55,600 nucleotides of DNA from Kitasatospora cheerisanensis KCTC 2395 (lineage in GTDB: Bacteria; Actinomycetota; Actinomycetes; Streptomycetales; Streptomycetaceae). Shown in pieces: positions 41,311-49,792 of the stretch (its first letter is position 1; the number at the start of each line of letters is the position of its first letter). The notes under the pieces are model-generated. The model did no database searches. It saw only the letters and a program-made list of their open reading frames with translations, and was not told the origin of the DNA. Made by a program: the position numbers and the translations under genes. The stretch is from the NCBI RefSeq assembly GCF_000696185.1, contig NZ_KK853997.1:6546856-6602455 (forward strand), written 5' to 3'.

Positions 41311-42087
41311 CTACTTGTTGGTGAAGGCGGCCGGGCGCTTCTCGGCGAAGGCGGTCATGCCCTCCTTCTGGTCCGCGGTGGCGAACGCGGCGTGGAACAG
41401 GCGGCGTTCGAAGCGGACGCCCTCGGCGAGGGTGGTCTCGAAGGCGCGGTTGACGGACTCCTTCATCATGACCGCGGCGGGGAGGGACATCGCCGCGACG
41501 GTCTCGGCGACGGCAAGGGCCTCGGTCAGGAGCTGCTCGGCGGGGACGATCCGGGAGACCAGGCCGGCCCGCTCGGCCTCCTCGGCGTCCATCATGCGGC
41601 CGGTGAGGCAGAGGTCCATGGCCTTGGCCTTGCCGACGGCGCGGGTGAGGCGCTGGGAGCCGCCGATGCCGGGGATGACGCCGAGCTTGATCTCCGGCTG
41701 GCCGAACTTCGCGGTGTCGGCGGCGATCAGGATGTCGCACAGCATGGCCAGCTCGCAGCCGCCGCCCAGGGCGTAGCCGGCGACGGCGGCGACCACGGGC
41801 TTGCGGAGGCGGCCCAGCTCGTCCCAGGGGCCCAGCCAGTCGTCGAGGTAGACGTCGGGGAAGCGGTTGTCCTGCATCTCCTTGATGTCGGCCCCGGCCG
41901 CGAAGGCCTTCTCGGAGCCGGTGACCACCAGGGCGCCGATCTCGGGATCCCGGTCGAAGGCCTTGGCCGCCGCGACCACCTCGGTCATCAGCTGGGTGTT
42001 GAGCGCGTTGAGCGCCTTGGGGCGGTTGAGGGTGATGATGCCGACCCGGCCCTTGCGGTCCACCAGGATCGTCTCGTACTCGGTCAT
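41311..42087 (-). CDS. Enoyl-CoA hydratase/isomerase
   Basis: A 258-residue crotonase-fold enzyme that hydrates trans-2-enoyl-CoA in beta-oxidation or branched amino acid breakdown. Oxyanion-hole segments AAGADIKEMQ and GYALGGGCELAMLCD, then FGQPEIKLGVIPGIGGSQRL with the catalytic Glu pair region, and the C-terminal FATADQKEGMTAFAEKRPAA are all canonical and match short-chain enoyl-CoA hydratases (EchA8-like). Separated by 100 bp from the upstream 3-hydroxyisobutyryl-CoA hydrolase gene on the same strand. Confidence 0.92.
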   Translation of the reverse strand: MTEYETILVDRKGRVGIITLNRPKALNALNTQLMTEVVAAAKAFDRDPEIGALVVTGSEKAFAAGADIKEMQDNRFPDVYLDDWLGPWDELGRLRKPVVAAVAGYALGGGCELAMLCDILIAADTAKFGQPEIKLGVIPGIGGSQRLTRAVGKAKAMDLCLTGRMMDAEEAERAGLVSRIVPAEQLLTEALAVAETVAAMSLPAAVMMKESVNRAFETTLAEGVRFERRLFHAAFATADQKEGMTAFAEKRPAAFTNK

Positions 42088-42165
42088 CGCCGCTTATCCT
42101 CTCCACGCTGAGCGGAACACTGAACTGACGGTGGATACGATCTCCGAACACCGCCCCGGATACCA

Positions 42166-42182
42166 GTCTCGACAGGCGAGAC
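42166..42182 (-). terminator. Small hairpin after the hydrolase gene
   Basis: GTCTCG (42166-42171), loop ACAGG, CGAGAC (42177-42182), just downstream of the 3-hydroxyisobutyryl-CoA hydrolase stop. Weak, so some read-through into the enoyl-CoA hydratase gene is likely. Confidence 0.4.
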
Positions 42183-42187
42183 GATGG

Positions 42188-43222
42188 TCACCTCGCGAGT
42201 CCCAGGTCACCGCCCTCGGGGACGGCGAAGAAGCGGGCCACGTCCTCGGGGCCGACCGCGGCGAGCGTGCCGGGGCTCCACCGCGGGTTGCGGTCCTTGT
42301 CGACGACCTGGGCGCGGATGCCCTCGACCAGGTCGGGGTGGGCCAGCGCGGCGCAGGAGATCCGGTACTCCTGGTCGAGGGTGGCGGCCAGGGTGGGCAG
42401 GGTGCGGGCCCGGCGCAGCGCGGCGAGGGTGACCTTGAGCATGGTGGGGGACTTGCCGAGCAGTTGCTCGGCGGCCTCCTTGGCCTCGGCGAGGCCGGTG
42501 GCCCGGAGCCGGTCGAGGATCTCCTCGACGGTGTCGGCGGCGTAGCAGTGGTCGATCCACTCGCGCTGCGCGGCGAGTTCGGAGGCGGGGGCGGGCTGCG
42601 CGAGCCCGGCCAGCGCGGCCACCGGGTCGGCGGCGGCGAGCAGCGCGGGCAGCGCGGCCGAGGGCAGGAAGTGGTCGGCGAAGCCGCAGTACAGGGCGTC
42701 GCCGGCGGTCATGGTGGCGGCGGTGAGGCCGACGTGGGTGCCGAGTTCGCCGGGGGCGAGCGCGAGCAGCCGGCTGCCGCCGACGTCGGGGACGAGGCCG
42801 ATCCGGGTCTCGGGCATGGCGACGGCGGAGCGTTCGGTGACGACCCGGACCGCGGCGTGCGCGGACAGGCCGACGCCGCCGCCCATGGTGATGCCGTCCA
42901 TCAGCGCCAGGTAGGGCTTCGGGTAGCGCGAGATCAGCTCGTTGAGCGGGTACTCGACGCGGAAGAACGCCCGGCCGCCGGCGCCGCCGAGCTTGGCGTC
43001 GTCGTGGATGGCGCGGATGTCGGCGCCCGCGCACAGGCCGCGGTCGCCCGCGCCGGTGAGCAGGACGGCGGTGATCCGGTCGTCCTCGGCCCAGACGTCG
43101 AGGGCGGCGCGGACGGTCTCCAGCATGCCGTGGGTGAGCGAGTTGAGGGCGCGCGGGCGGTTGAGGGTGATGCGGCCGGTGCTGCCGGTCCGTTCGACCA
43201 GCACGTCCTGTGGGGTGTCCAT
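42188..43222 (-). CDS. 3-hydroxyisobutyryl-CoA hydrolase
   Basis: A 344-residue crotonase-family enzyme of valine degradation that hydrolyses 3-hydroxyisobutyryl-CoA. Markers: AGDRGLCAGADIRAIHDDAK, EYPLNELISRYPKPYLALMD, GITMGGGVGLSAHAAVRVVT, VAMPETRIGLVPDVGGSRLL, and the late EYRISCAALAHPDLVEGIRA plus VVDKDRNPRWSP, which distinguish the hydrolase from ordinary hydratases. ATG 43222 (MDTPQDVLV) chosen; upstream reading is non-coding in style. With the next gene it forms a short-chain acyl-CoA module. Confidence 0.88.
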   Translation of the reverse strand: MDTPQDVLVERTGSTGRITLNRPRALNSLTHGMLETVRAALDVWAEDDRITAVLLTGAGDRGLCAGADIRAIHDDAKLGGAGGRAFFRVEYPLNELISRYPKPYLALMDGITMGGGVGLSAHAAVRVVTERSAVAMPETRIGLVPDVGGSRLLALAPGELGTHVGLTAATMTAGDALYCGFADHFLPSAALPALLAAADPVAALAGLAQPAPASELAAQREWIDHCYAADTVEEILDRLRATGLAEAKEAAEQLLGKSPTMLKVTLAALRRARTLPTLAATLDQEYRISCAALAHPDLVEGIRAQVVDKDRNPRWSPGTLAAVGPEDVARFFAVPEGGDLGLAR

Positions 43223-43332
43223 CGCCACGCTCCGATCCGGGATGCACGGAAAGTACGAAGATCTTCCCGTGCACGGTACCGGGCCCGCCCGGGCGGACGG
43301 TGAGTGCGGGGTGCGGCGGGCCCGGGCGCGGG

Positions 43333-43515
43333 TCAGCAGGGGCGCAGCGCGGTGGTGAGCAGCACGGGTTCGGTGGGGGCGAAGGCGCGCGGGGCGTAGC
43401 CGCAGAGCGGCACGGACCAGGGCGCGGGCGGGGCGGCGTGGGCCTGCGGGGCGGGCATCAGCAGGTTGGCGGCGGCGAACGCGGCTCCGCAGATCAGGGT
43501 GCGCAGCTTCGTCAT
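43333..43515 (-). CDS. Small secreted peptide
   Basis: A 60-residue precursor. MTKLRTLICGAAFAAANLLM then PAPQAHA is a Sec signal peptide; the mature part is about 33 residues, Pro/Ala-rich (APPAPWSVPLCGYAPRAFAP, then TEPVLLTTALRPC) with two cysteines that could form one disulfide. GGAGGA precedes the ATG at 43515. No family recognised. It stands alone between the hydrolase gene and the tyrosine catabolic operon. Confidence 0.55.
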   Translation of the reverse strand: MTKLRTLICGAAFAAANLLMPAPQAHAAPPAPWSVPLCGYAPRAFAPTEPVLLTTALRPC

Positions 43516-43674
43516 CGGGGTCCTCCGGGGAGAGAGTTGTCCGCGAGCGGTGCGGCGCGTCCTCTCGGGCACCGGGCGTGGGAGGACCGGTTCGGGACGG
43601 AGCCGCGTGATGTCGCGTCAACTTCTAGCGGTGGACGGGTTTGCGGGCCCGCAACCTCACCCGAAATGCGGCGA

Positions 43675-43705
43675 GCTGCGGGCACGTGGTTGACGTACCC
43701 GCAGC
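43675..43705 (-). terminator. Terminator of the tyrosine catabolic operon
   Basis: GCTGCGGG (43675-43682) pairs with CCCGCAGC (43698-43705), just past the fumarylacetoacetase stop. A perfect 14-bp palindrome TTGCGGGCCCGCAA follows at 43641-43654. Confidence 0.6.
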
Positions 43706-43718
43706 CCGCGAGGGCGGA

Positions 43719-44935
43719 TCAGCCGATGATCCGTCCGGTGACCTCGCCGAACCCGACCCGCAGCCCCCCGGGCCGGGGGCGGTGGCGGTGATGGACACCT
43801 CGTCGCCGTCCTCCAGGAAGGTGCGCCGGGTGCCGTCGGGGAACTTGAGCGGGTGCTCGCCGTTCCAGGTCAGTTCGATGAGCGCGCCGCGGGTCTCCGG
43901 CTCGGGGCCGGAGACCGTGCCGGAGGCGAACAGGTCGCCGGTGCGCAGGCTCGCGCCGTTCACGGTGAGGTGGGCCAGCTGCTGGGCGGCGGTCCAGTAC
44001 ATGGTGGCGAACGGCGGCCGGGAGATCGGGTGCCCGTTCAGCGCGACCTCGATCGCCAGGTCCAGGCCCCACGGCTCGGCGTCCCGGTCGTCGAGGTACG
44101 GCAGCAGCTCGACGTCGCGGGCCGGCGGGGTGACCCGGGCGTGCTGGAGGGCGTCCAGCGGCACCACCCAGGGCGAGAGCGAGGTGGCGAAGGACTTGCC
44201 GAGGAACGGGCCGAGCGGCACGTACTCCCAGGCCTGGATGTCGCGCGCCGACCAGTCGTTGAGCAGGCAGACGCCGAACACGTGCTCGGCGAAGTCGGCG
44301 AGCGGCACCGGCGTGCCCATGGTGCTGGGTGCGCCGACGACGAACGCGACCTCGGCCTCGATGTCCAGGCGGCGGCTCGGCCCGAAGGACGGCGCCGCGT
44401 CGGCGGGGGCCTTGCGCTGCCCGGACGGGCGGACCACCGGGGTCTCGGAGACCACGACGGTGCCGGAGCGGCCGTGGTAGCCGATCGGCAGGTGCTTCCA
44501 GTTCGGGGTGAGCGCCTCCTGGCCGGGGCGGAAGATCTTGCCCAGGTTGGTGGCGTGGTGCTCCGAGGCGTAGAAGTCGACGTAGTCGCCGACCTCGAAC
44601 GGCAGGTGCAGTTCGACCTCGGCCAGGTCGATCAGGCAGCGCTCGACGGCGGCCCGGTGGGCGGTGTCGGTGAGCCACTCGGTGAGGCCGGCGCGGACCG
44701 CCTGCCAGGTCGAACGGCCCGCCGCCATCAGCGGGTTGAGCGTCTCGGCGTCGAGCAGCGGGGACGGGCTGCCGACCGCCCGGGCGGCCGCGCCGGCGTC
44801 CAGCACCCGCTCGCCGATCCGGACGCCGATCCGCCGCCGGCCGGGCCGGTCGGGGGCGGTGAAGACGCCGTAGGGGAGGTTGTGCACGCCGAACGGCGAG
44901 TCCGCGGGCAGATCGAGCCAGGTGGTGGTGGTCAA
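43719..44935 (-). CDS. fahA: Fumarylacetoacetase (apparent frameshift near the end)
   Basis: A fumarylacetoacetate hydrolase of about 405 residues, last step of homogentisate catabolism, giving fumarate and acetoacetate. Markers: SPFGVHNLPYGVF, FYASEHHATNLGKIFRPGQE, LPIGYHGRSGTVVVSETPV, the metal-binding LDIEAEVAFVVG and NDWSARDIQAWEYVPLGPFL. The frame breaks at a C6 run (43764-43769): as read it continues into an abnormal tail, but one added base gives GLRVGFGEVTGRIIG and a stop at 43719, the normal family ending. Start is TTG 44935, overlapping the upstream stop (TTGA), so translation is coupled. Confidence 0.88.
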
Positions 44936-45726
44936 GAGTTCTCCAGGAGGCCGAGTCGGGCGAGGTCTTCCAACGGCTCGGCGATGCTACAGGTGCCGAA
45001 GGCGGTGAACGAGGCGCGGATCCGCGCGGTCTGATGGTCCGTCAGCGACTGCACGGCGGTCGCCAGCCGGGCCCCGTCGCGCTCCGCGAGCAGTTCGACG
45101 GCCTGCTCGCGGTCCGAAGCCCCGGCCGCCAGCAGGACGTTGAGGAAGCCGTGGTGCTCGTAGCCGGTGCCCAGGTCGGTGTGCCGCACCGCGTGGTGCA
45201 GACCCGCCGTGCACTTGTACGGCAACTCGCGCTCGGCACAGGCCAGTTGGAACGCGGCGAGCTCGGCGACGCTCGGGAACGCCGGGTAGCTCAGGCCGCC
45301 GGTCCGGTACTTGGCGCGGTACGGGGTGCCGGCCAGCGCGTCCAGGGAGTCCTCGATCCGCTCGGAGCGGGGCACCTCGACGGCGGCGGCGACGCCCTCC
45401 GGCAGCAGTGCGTCCAGCTCCGCCACCGCGGCCCGGACGTCCTCGCCGGCCACGTACTCGACGCCGGCCAGCGGCAGCCCGGCGGCGGACTTCAGGGCCT
45501 CCGCCAGCCGGCCGGTCGGTACGGTCACACCGATCGGGAACCGCGGTGCCAGCGCCACGAGTTCGGGCAGCTTGTCGACCGGCGCGAGCAGCGGGCCGAC
45601 CGCCGCCGCGTACGGGGCGGCCCGGTGCGCCAGGTGCGCGGGCACGGCGTCGGCCAGCGGCAGGTCGCCGGGCGGGAAGACCGCCGCGTCGTCGAACAGC
45701 CCGCGGTACAGCTCGGGTACGTTCAT
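44932..45726 (-). CDS. Conserved protein of unknown function inside the homogentisate operon
   Basis: A 264-residue cytoplasmic protein. MNVPELYRGLFDDAAVFPPG begins the family; later KYRTGGLSYPAFPSVAELAA, CTAGLHHAVRHTDLGTGYEH and HGFLNVLLAAGASDREQA look like a TIM-barrel-type active site with conserved Lys, Thr and two His. No GST fold or zeta-class motif is present. It is locked between hmgA (ATGA overlap) and fahA (TTGA overlap), exactly where a maleylacetoacetate isomerase would be expected, and no such isomerase gene is seen. Role in that step or in side-product handling is inference. Confidence 0.72.
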   Translation of the reverse strand: MNVPELYRGLFDDAAVFPPGDLPLADAVPAHLAHRAAPYAAAVGPLLAPVDKLPELVALAPRFPIGVTVPTGRLAEALKSAAGLPLAGVEYVAGEDVRAAVAELDALLPEGVAAAVEVPRSERIEDSLDALAGTPYRAKYRTGGLSYPAFPSVAELAAFQLACAERELPYKCTAGLHHAVRHTDLGTGYEHHGFLNVLLAAGASDREQAVELLAERDGARLATAVQSLTDHQTARIRASFTAFGTCSIAEPLEDLARLGLLENS

Positions 45727-46910
45727 CGCCTCGCCCAGGTCCACGCGTAGTTCGGGTCCTCGCTGGCGGTGGCAGCCTCGCCGAGCTCCAGCGGGCGGAA
45801 GGTGTCTACCATGACCGCCAGCTCGTCGAAGAACTCCACGCCGATCGAGCGCTCGTACGCGCCCGGCTGCGGGCCGTGGGTGTGGCCGCCGGGGTGCAGC
45901 GAGATCGACCCCTGTCCGATGCCGGAGCCCTTGCGGGCCTCGTAGTTGCCGCCGCAGTAGAACATCACCTCGTCGCTGTCCACGTTCGCGTGGTAGTACG
46001 GAACGGGGATCGACAGCGGGTGGTAGTCCACCTTGCGCGGCACGAAGTTGCAGATCACGAAGTTGTTGCCCTCGAACACCTGGTGCGCCGGCGGCGGCTG
46101 GTGCACCCGGCCGGTGATCGGCTCGAAGTCCGCGATGTTGAAGGCGTACGGGTACAGGCAGCCGTCCCAGCCGACCACGTCGAACGGGTGGTCCGGCAGG
46201 GTGTAGCGGGTGCCGACCACGCCGCCCGGGCCGCGGTGCTTGACCAGCACGTCCACCTCGCCGCCGTCGACCAGCAGCGGGCCCTCGGGGCCGCGCAGGT
46301 CGCGCTCGCAGTACGGGGCGTGCTCCAGCAGCTGCCCGTACTTGGACAGGTAGCGGCGGGCCGGGGTGATGTGGCTGTTCGCCTCGATGCAGTAGGCGCG
46401 CAGCGGCTCGTCCCCGGTCGGCACCCAGCGGTGGGTGGTCGCCCGCGGGATGATCACGTAGTCGCCCTGACCGACCGTCAGGGTGCCGAACACCGACTCC
46501 AGCACGCCGGCGCCCGACTCCACGTACACGCACTCGTCGCCCAGGCCGTTGCGGTACAGCTCGCTGGGCGAGCCAGCCGCCACGTAGGAGATCCGCACGT
46601 CCGCGTTGCCGAGGACCAGCCGGCGGCCGGTGACGACGTCCGCCGACTTCCACTCCTGGCCGGGGAACAGCTCGTGCAGCTTCAGGTGACGGGGGAGCAG
46701 CGGGAGGTTCGCGGTGGTGGACTGGTCCGGCAGCTCCCACACCGAGGCGGCCGTCACCGCCGACGGGATGTGCCGGTGGTACAGCAGCGAGGAGTCCGAG
46801 AAGAAGCCCTCCTCGCCCATCAGCTCCTCGTAGTAGAGGCCCCCCTCGGGGGTGCGGTGCTGGGTGTGCCGCTTCGGTGGCACGGAGCCCAGCTGCCGGT
46901 AGTACGCCAT
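45723..46910 (-). CDS. hmgA: Homogentisate 1,2-dioxygenase
   Basis: A 395-residue non-heme iron enzyme that opens the homogentisate ring to maleylacetoacetate. Cupin-type features: YYEELMGEEGFFSDSSLLYH near the N-terminus, ADVRISYVAAGSPSELYRNG, DYVIIPRATTHRWVP, FNIADFEPITGRVHQPPPAH, DEVMFYCGGNYEARKGSG and ISLHPGGHTHGPQPGAYERS with the iron-binding His and Glu cluster. Slightly shorter than mammalian enzymes, like other actinobacterial members. Lies 37 bp after hpd, and its TGA overlaps the next ATG. Confidence 0.93.
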   Translation of the reverse strand: MAYYRQLGSVPPKRHTQHRTPEGGLYYEELMGEEGFFSDSSLLYHRHIPSAVTAASVWELPDQSTTANLPLLPRHLKLHELFPGQEWKSADVVTGRRLVLGNADVRISYVAAGSPSELYRNGLGDECVYVESGAGVLESVFGTLTVGQGDYVIIPRATTHRWVPTGDEPLRAYCIEANSHITPARRYLSKYGQLLEHAPYCERDLRGPEGPLLVDGGEVDVLVKHRGPGGVVGTRYTLPDHPFDVVGWDGCLYPYAFNIADFEPITGRVHQPPPAHQVFEGNNFVICNFVPRKVDYHPLSIPVPYYHANVDSDEVMFYCGGNYEARKGSGIGQGSISLHPGGHTHGPQPGAYERSIGVEFFDELAVMVDTFRPLELGEAATASEDPNYAWTWARR

Positions 46911-46947
46911 CGTCCCGCTTCTCCCTCGTCGCCCTGGTGACTGTCCG

Positions 46948-48159
46948 TCAGAGGTTGCCGCGCTGCTCCTGCTCGCGCTCGATCGCCTCGAAGAGCGCCT
47001 TGAAGTTGCCCTTTCCGAAGCCCAGCGAACCGTGCCGCTCGATGAACTCGAAGAACACGGTCGGCCGGTCGCCGATGGGCTTGGTGAAGATCTGCAGCAG
47101 GTAGCCGTCCTCGTCCCGGTCGACCAGGATGCCGCGCGACTTCAGCTCGTCGATCGGCACCCGGACCTTGCCGATGCGCTCGCGCAGCTTCGGGTCGTCG
47201 TAGTAGGAGTCCGGGGTGTTCAGGAACTCCACGCCGCGCGAACGCAGCACGTCGACGGTGGTGAGGATGTCGTTGGTGGCCAGCGCCATGTGCTGGCAGC
47301 CGGGGCTGGTGTAGAACTCGAGGTACTCGTCGATCTGCGACTTCTTCTTGGCGATCGCCGGCTCGTTGAGCGGGAACTTCACCCGGTGGTTGCCGCTGGC
47401 GACCACCTTCGACATCAGCGCCGAGTAGTCGGTGGCGATGTCGTCGCCGACGAACTCCGCCATGTTCACGAAGCCCATCACCCGGTTGTAGAACGACACC
47501 CACTCGTCCATCTTGCCGAGCTCGACGTTGCCGACCGCGTGGTCCAGCGCCTGGAACAGCCGCTTCGGGGCGCCCTCGGGGCGGACCACCGAGGTCTCCT
47601 TGGCGATGTAGCCCGGCAGGTACGGGCCGTGGTAGCGGGAGCGGTCGATCAGGGTGTGGCGGGTCTCGCCGTAGGCGGCGATCGCGGCGCGGCGGACGGT
47701 GCCGTTCTCGTCGGAGACGTCGTTCGGCTCCTCCAGGACGGTGGCGCCCTGGGCGCGGGCGTGCTCGATGCACTTGTCCACGTCCGGGACCTCCAGCGCC
47801 AGGTCGACGACGCCGTCGCCGTGGCGGCGGTGGTGCTCCAGCAGCGGGCTGTCCGGCAGCACGCCGCCCTTGATCACGAAGCGGCAGGAGCCGGAGCGCA
47901 GCACGAAGGCCTTGCGGTCGCGGCGGCCGGTCTCCGGGCCGGAGTACGCGACCAGCTCCATGCCGAAGACGGCCTGGTAGTGCAGGGCGGTCTGGGTCGC
48001 GTTGCCGACCACGAAGACGACGGCGTCCTGGGCGGTCACCGGGAACGGGTCGGTCGAGGCGTCGTACTCGACCAGGCCCACCAGGGTGCGCAGCTGCTCG
48101 GCGGTGAGGCCGGCCTCCAGCTCCTCGGGCGTCAGTTGAACAGCGGCGTCGGCGGTCAT
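46948..48159 (-). CDS. hpd: 4-hydroxyphenylpyruvate dioxygenase
   Basis: A 403-residue enzyme converting 4-hydroxyphenylpyruvate to homogentisate. Two vicinal-oxygen-chelate domains: N-terminal AVVFVVGNATQTALHYQAVF and catalytic LDHAVGNVELGKMDEWVSFY (first iron His), GCQHMALATNDILTTVDVLR (second His), and RPTVFFEFIERHGSLGFGKG containing the iron Glu and the C-terminal gate helix GNFKALFEAIEREQEQRG. First gene of the hpd-hmgA-unknown-fahA operon. An Lrp-type dyad lies upstream. The stop codon is the right arm of TGACTGTCCGTCA (46938-46950, one mismatch). Confidence 0.95.
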   Translation of the reverse strand: MTADAAVQLTPEELEAGLTAEQLRTLVGLVEYDASTDPFPVTAQDAVVFVVGNATQTALHYQAVFGMELVAYSGPETGRRDRKAFVLRSGSCRFVIKGGVLPDSPLLEHHRRHGDGVVDLALEVPDVDKCIEHARAQGATVLEEPNDVSDENGTVRRAAIAAYGETRHTLIDRSRYHGPYLPGYIAKETSVVRPEGAPKRLFQALDHAVGNVELGKMDEWVSFYNRVMGFVNMAEFVGDDIATDYSALMSKVVASGNHRVKFPLNEPAIAKKKSQIDEYLEFYTSPGCQHMALATNDILTTVDVLRSRGVEFLNTPDSYYDDPKLRERIGKVRVPIDELKSRGILVDRDEDGYLLQIFTKPIGDRPTVFFEFIERHGSLGFGKGNFKALFEAIEREQEQRGNL

Positions 48160-48237
48160 TGGTGCATTCCTCCACGTCGAGGTCGGTTGCGAGGAGCTTC
48201 CTCCTGCCGGGTGAGGTGGGCAACAGGTCCGATTCCT

Positions 48238-48265
48238 GCTGCTCAATGTGTACAAGATGAGCAGC
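48238..48265 (-). promoter_or_regulatory. Lrp/AsnC-type operator upstream of hpd
   Basis: GCTGCTCA (48238-48245) and TGAGCAGC (48258-48265) are perfect 8-bp inverted arms with 12 bases between, about 80-105 bp upstream of hpd. A further TTGCTCAGTG lies at about 48290. hpd of streptomycetes is known to be controlled by an AsnC-like regulator; none is adjacent here. Confidence 0.6.
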
Positions 48266-48293
48266 GGACGGCCGGTCCGACTGGGCGGATTGC

Positions 48294-49597
48294 TCAGTGT
48301 TCCGCCCGATCGCCGCCAGGTTGACGGATCGTGAGGTACCGGGCGAACCACTGCGTGGCCAGGTCGGCGACGGTCTCCAGCGCCCCCGGCTCCGCGAACA
48401 GGTGGCCCGCACCGGGGACGACCTGCAGGGCGCTCTCGCAGCGCAGCTCGGAGCGGGCCTGCCGGTTCAGCTCCACCACCTCCTCGTCCGCGCCGCCGAC
48501 GATCAGCAGCGTCGGCGCGGTCACCAGCGGCAGCCGGGCGCGCGCCAGGTCCGGGCGGCCGCCCCGGGAGACGATCGCGCCCGGTTCGGCGTCCCGCTCG
48601 GCGGCGGCCCACACCGCGGCGGCGGCGCCGGTGCTCGCCCCGAAGTAGCCGAACGGAAGCCCCGCCAGCGGCGGGTGGCGGCGCACCGTGCGGGTCGCCT
48701 CGGCGAGGCGGCCGCCCAGCAGGCCCGGGTCGAACACCTTCCAGCGGTCCTCCGCCTCACGGGGCGTCAGCAGGTCGAACAGCACGGTCGCCAGGCCTTC
48801 CCGGTGCAGCCGCTCGGCGACCTGCCGGTTGCGCGGACTGTCCCGGCCGGAGCCGCTGCCGTGCGCGAACAGCACCACGCCGAGCGGGTGTTCGGGCACC
48901 GCGACACTTGCCGGCCCGGTCGGGAAGGCCAGTTCGTGCACCTCGACCACCGGGTGGTGCGGCTGGTTCGCGCGGGCCAGCGCGGCCAGCACCTCGTCGT
49001 CGGTGGTCTGCCGGAAGTCCTGGTAGAACTCGCCGACGGCGAGGAACCGGGACGGGGCGTGCACGGCGACGAACGCGTCCGCCGCGCCGGCCAGCCGGGA
49101 CGTCCAGTCGTGCGGGGCGACCGGCACCGCCAGCACCACCCGGGACGCGCCGCGGGCCCGCACCATCCGGCACGCCGCCAGCGCGGACGACCCGGTCGCC
49201 ACCCCGTCGTCCACCACCAGCACGGTGCGCCCGGCGAGCGGCACCGGCGGCCGGCCCGCCCGGTACGCGGCCGCGCGGCGGGCGAGTTCGGCCCGCTCGT
49301 GGGCCTCCACCGCCGCGAACTGCTCGGGCGTGACGCCCGCCGCGTCGACCACCGTCTGGTTGACCACCCGGGCGCCGTCCTCGCCGACCGCGCCCATCGC
49401 CAGCTCCGGCTGGCCCGGCACCCCGACCTTGCGGATCACGCACACGTCCAGCGGCGCGCCCAGCGCGGCCGCGACCTCCACCGCGACCGGCGCCCCGCCG
49501 CGGGGGAGCGCCACCACCACGGCGTCCTGCGCGTCGGGGTGTCGGCGAGCGCGGCGGCGAGCCGGCGTCCGGCATCGGTGCGATCGGTGAAGTACAT
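48294..49597 (-). CDS. Phosphoribosyltransferase/alpha-beta hydrolase fusion (apparent frameshift)
   Basis: About 434 residues once repaired. ATG 49597 starts MYFTDRTDAGRRLAAALADT, then the frame is lost at a C4 run (49536-49539 on the plus strand as GGGG); one added base joins it to PDAQDAVVVALPRGGAPVAV. Residues about 1-210: type I phosphoribosyltransferase with the PRPP loop VLVVDDGVATGSSALAACRM. Residues about 225-434: dienelactone-hydrolase-like fold with FAHGSGSGRDSPRNRQVAER, nucleophile YFGASTGAAAAVWAA, and GAGHLFAEPGAL carrying the catalytic His. The fused architecture is common in actinobacteria; its reaction is not known. Confidence 0.82.
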
Positions 49598-49721
49598 GGG
49601 GGAACCTCTCCGTTCTCCACCGTACGCGCGCGGGAGGGGAGCGGAGAGGTCGGGCAACCCGGGGCGCGGAAACCTGGACAGAACGGGTGATAAGTAAAAA
49701 ATAAGAATGAACCGGTAGGTA

Positions 49722-49748
49722 GCGTTATTTTCACCTCAGACCGGGTAG
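49722..49748 (+). promoter_or_regulatory. Candidate SigB-type promoter for the SPW gene
   Basis: GCGTT (49722-49726), 16-bp spacer, GGGTAG (49743-49748) fits the streptomycete stress sigma pattern (GNNTN with GGGTAY). It follows an unusually AT-rich stretch (49688-49732). Confidence 0.4.
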
Positions 49749-49792
49749 CGACCAGTTGGCTCGCATGTCCCGACCACAAGGAGGTGGTTCTG

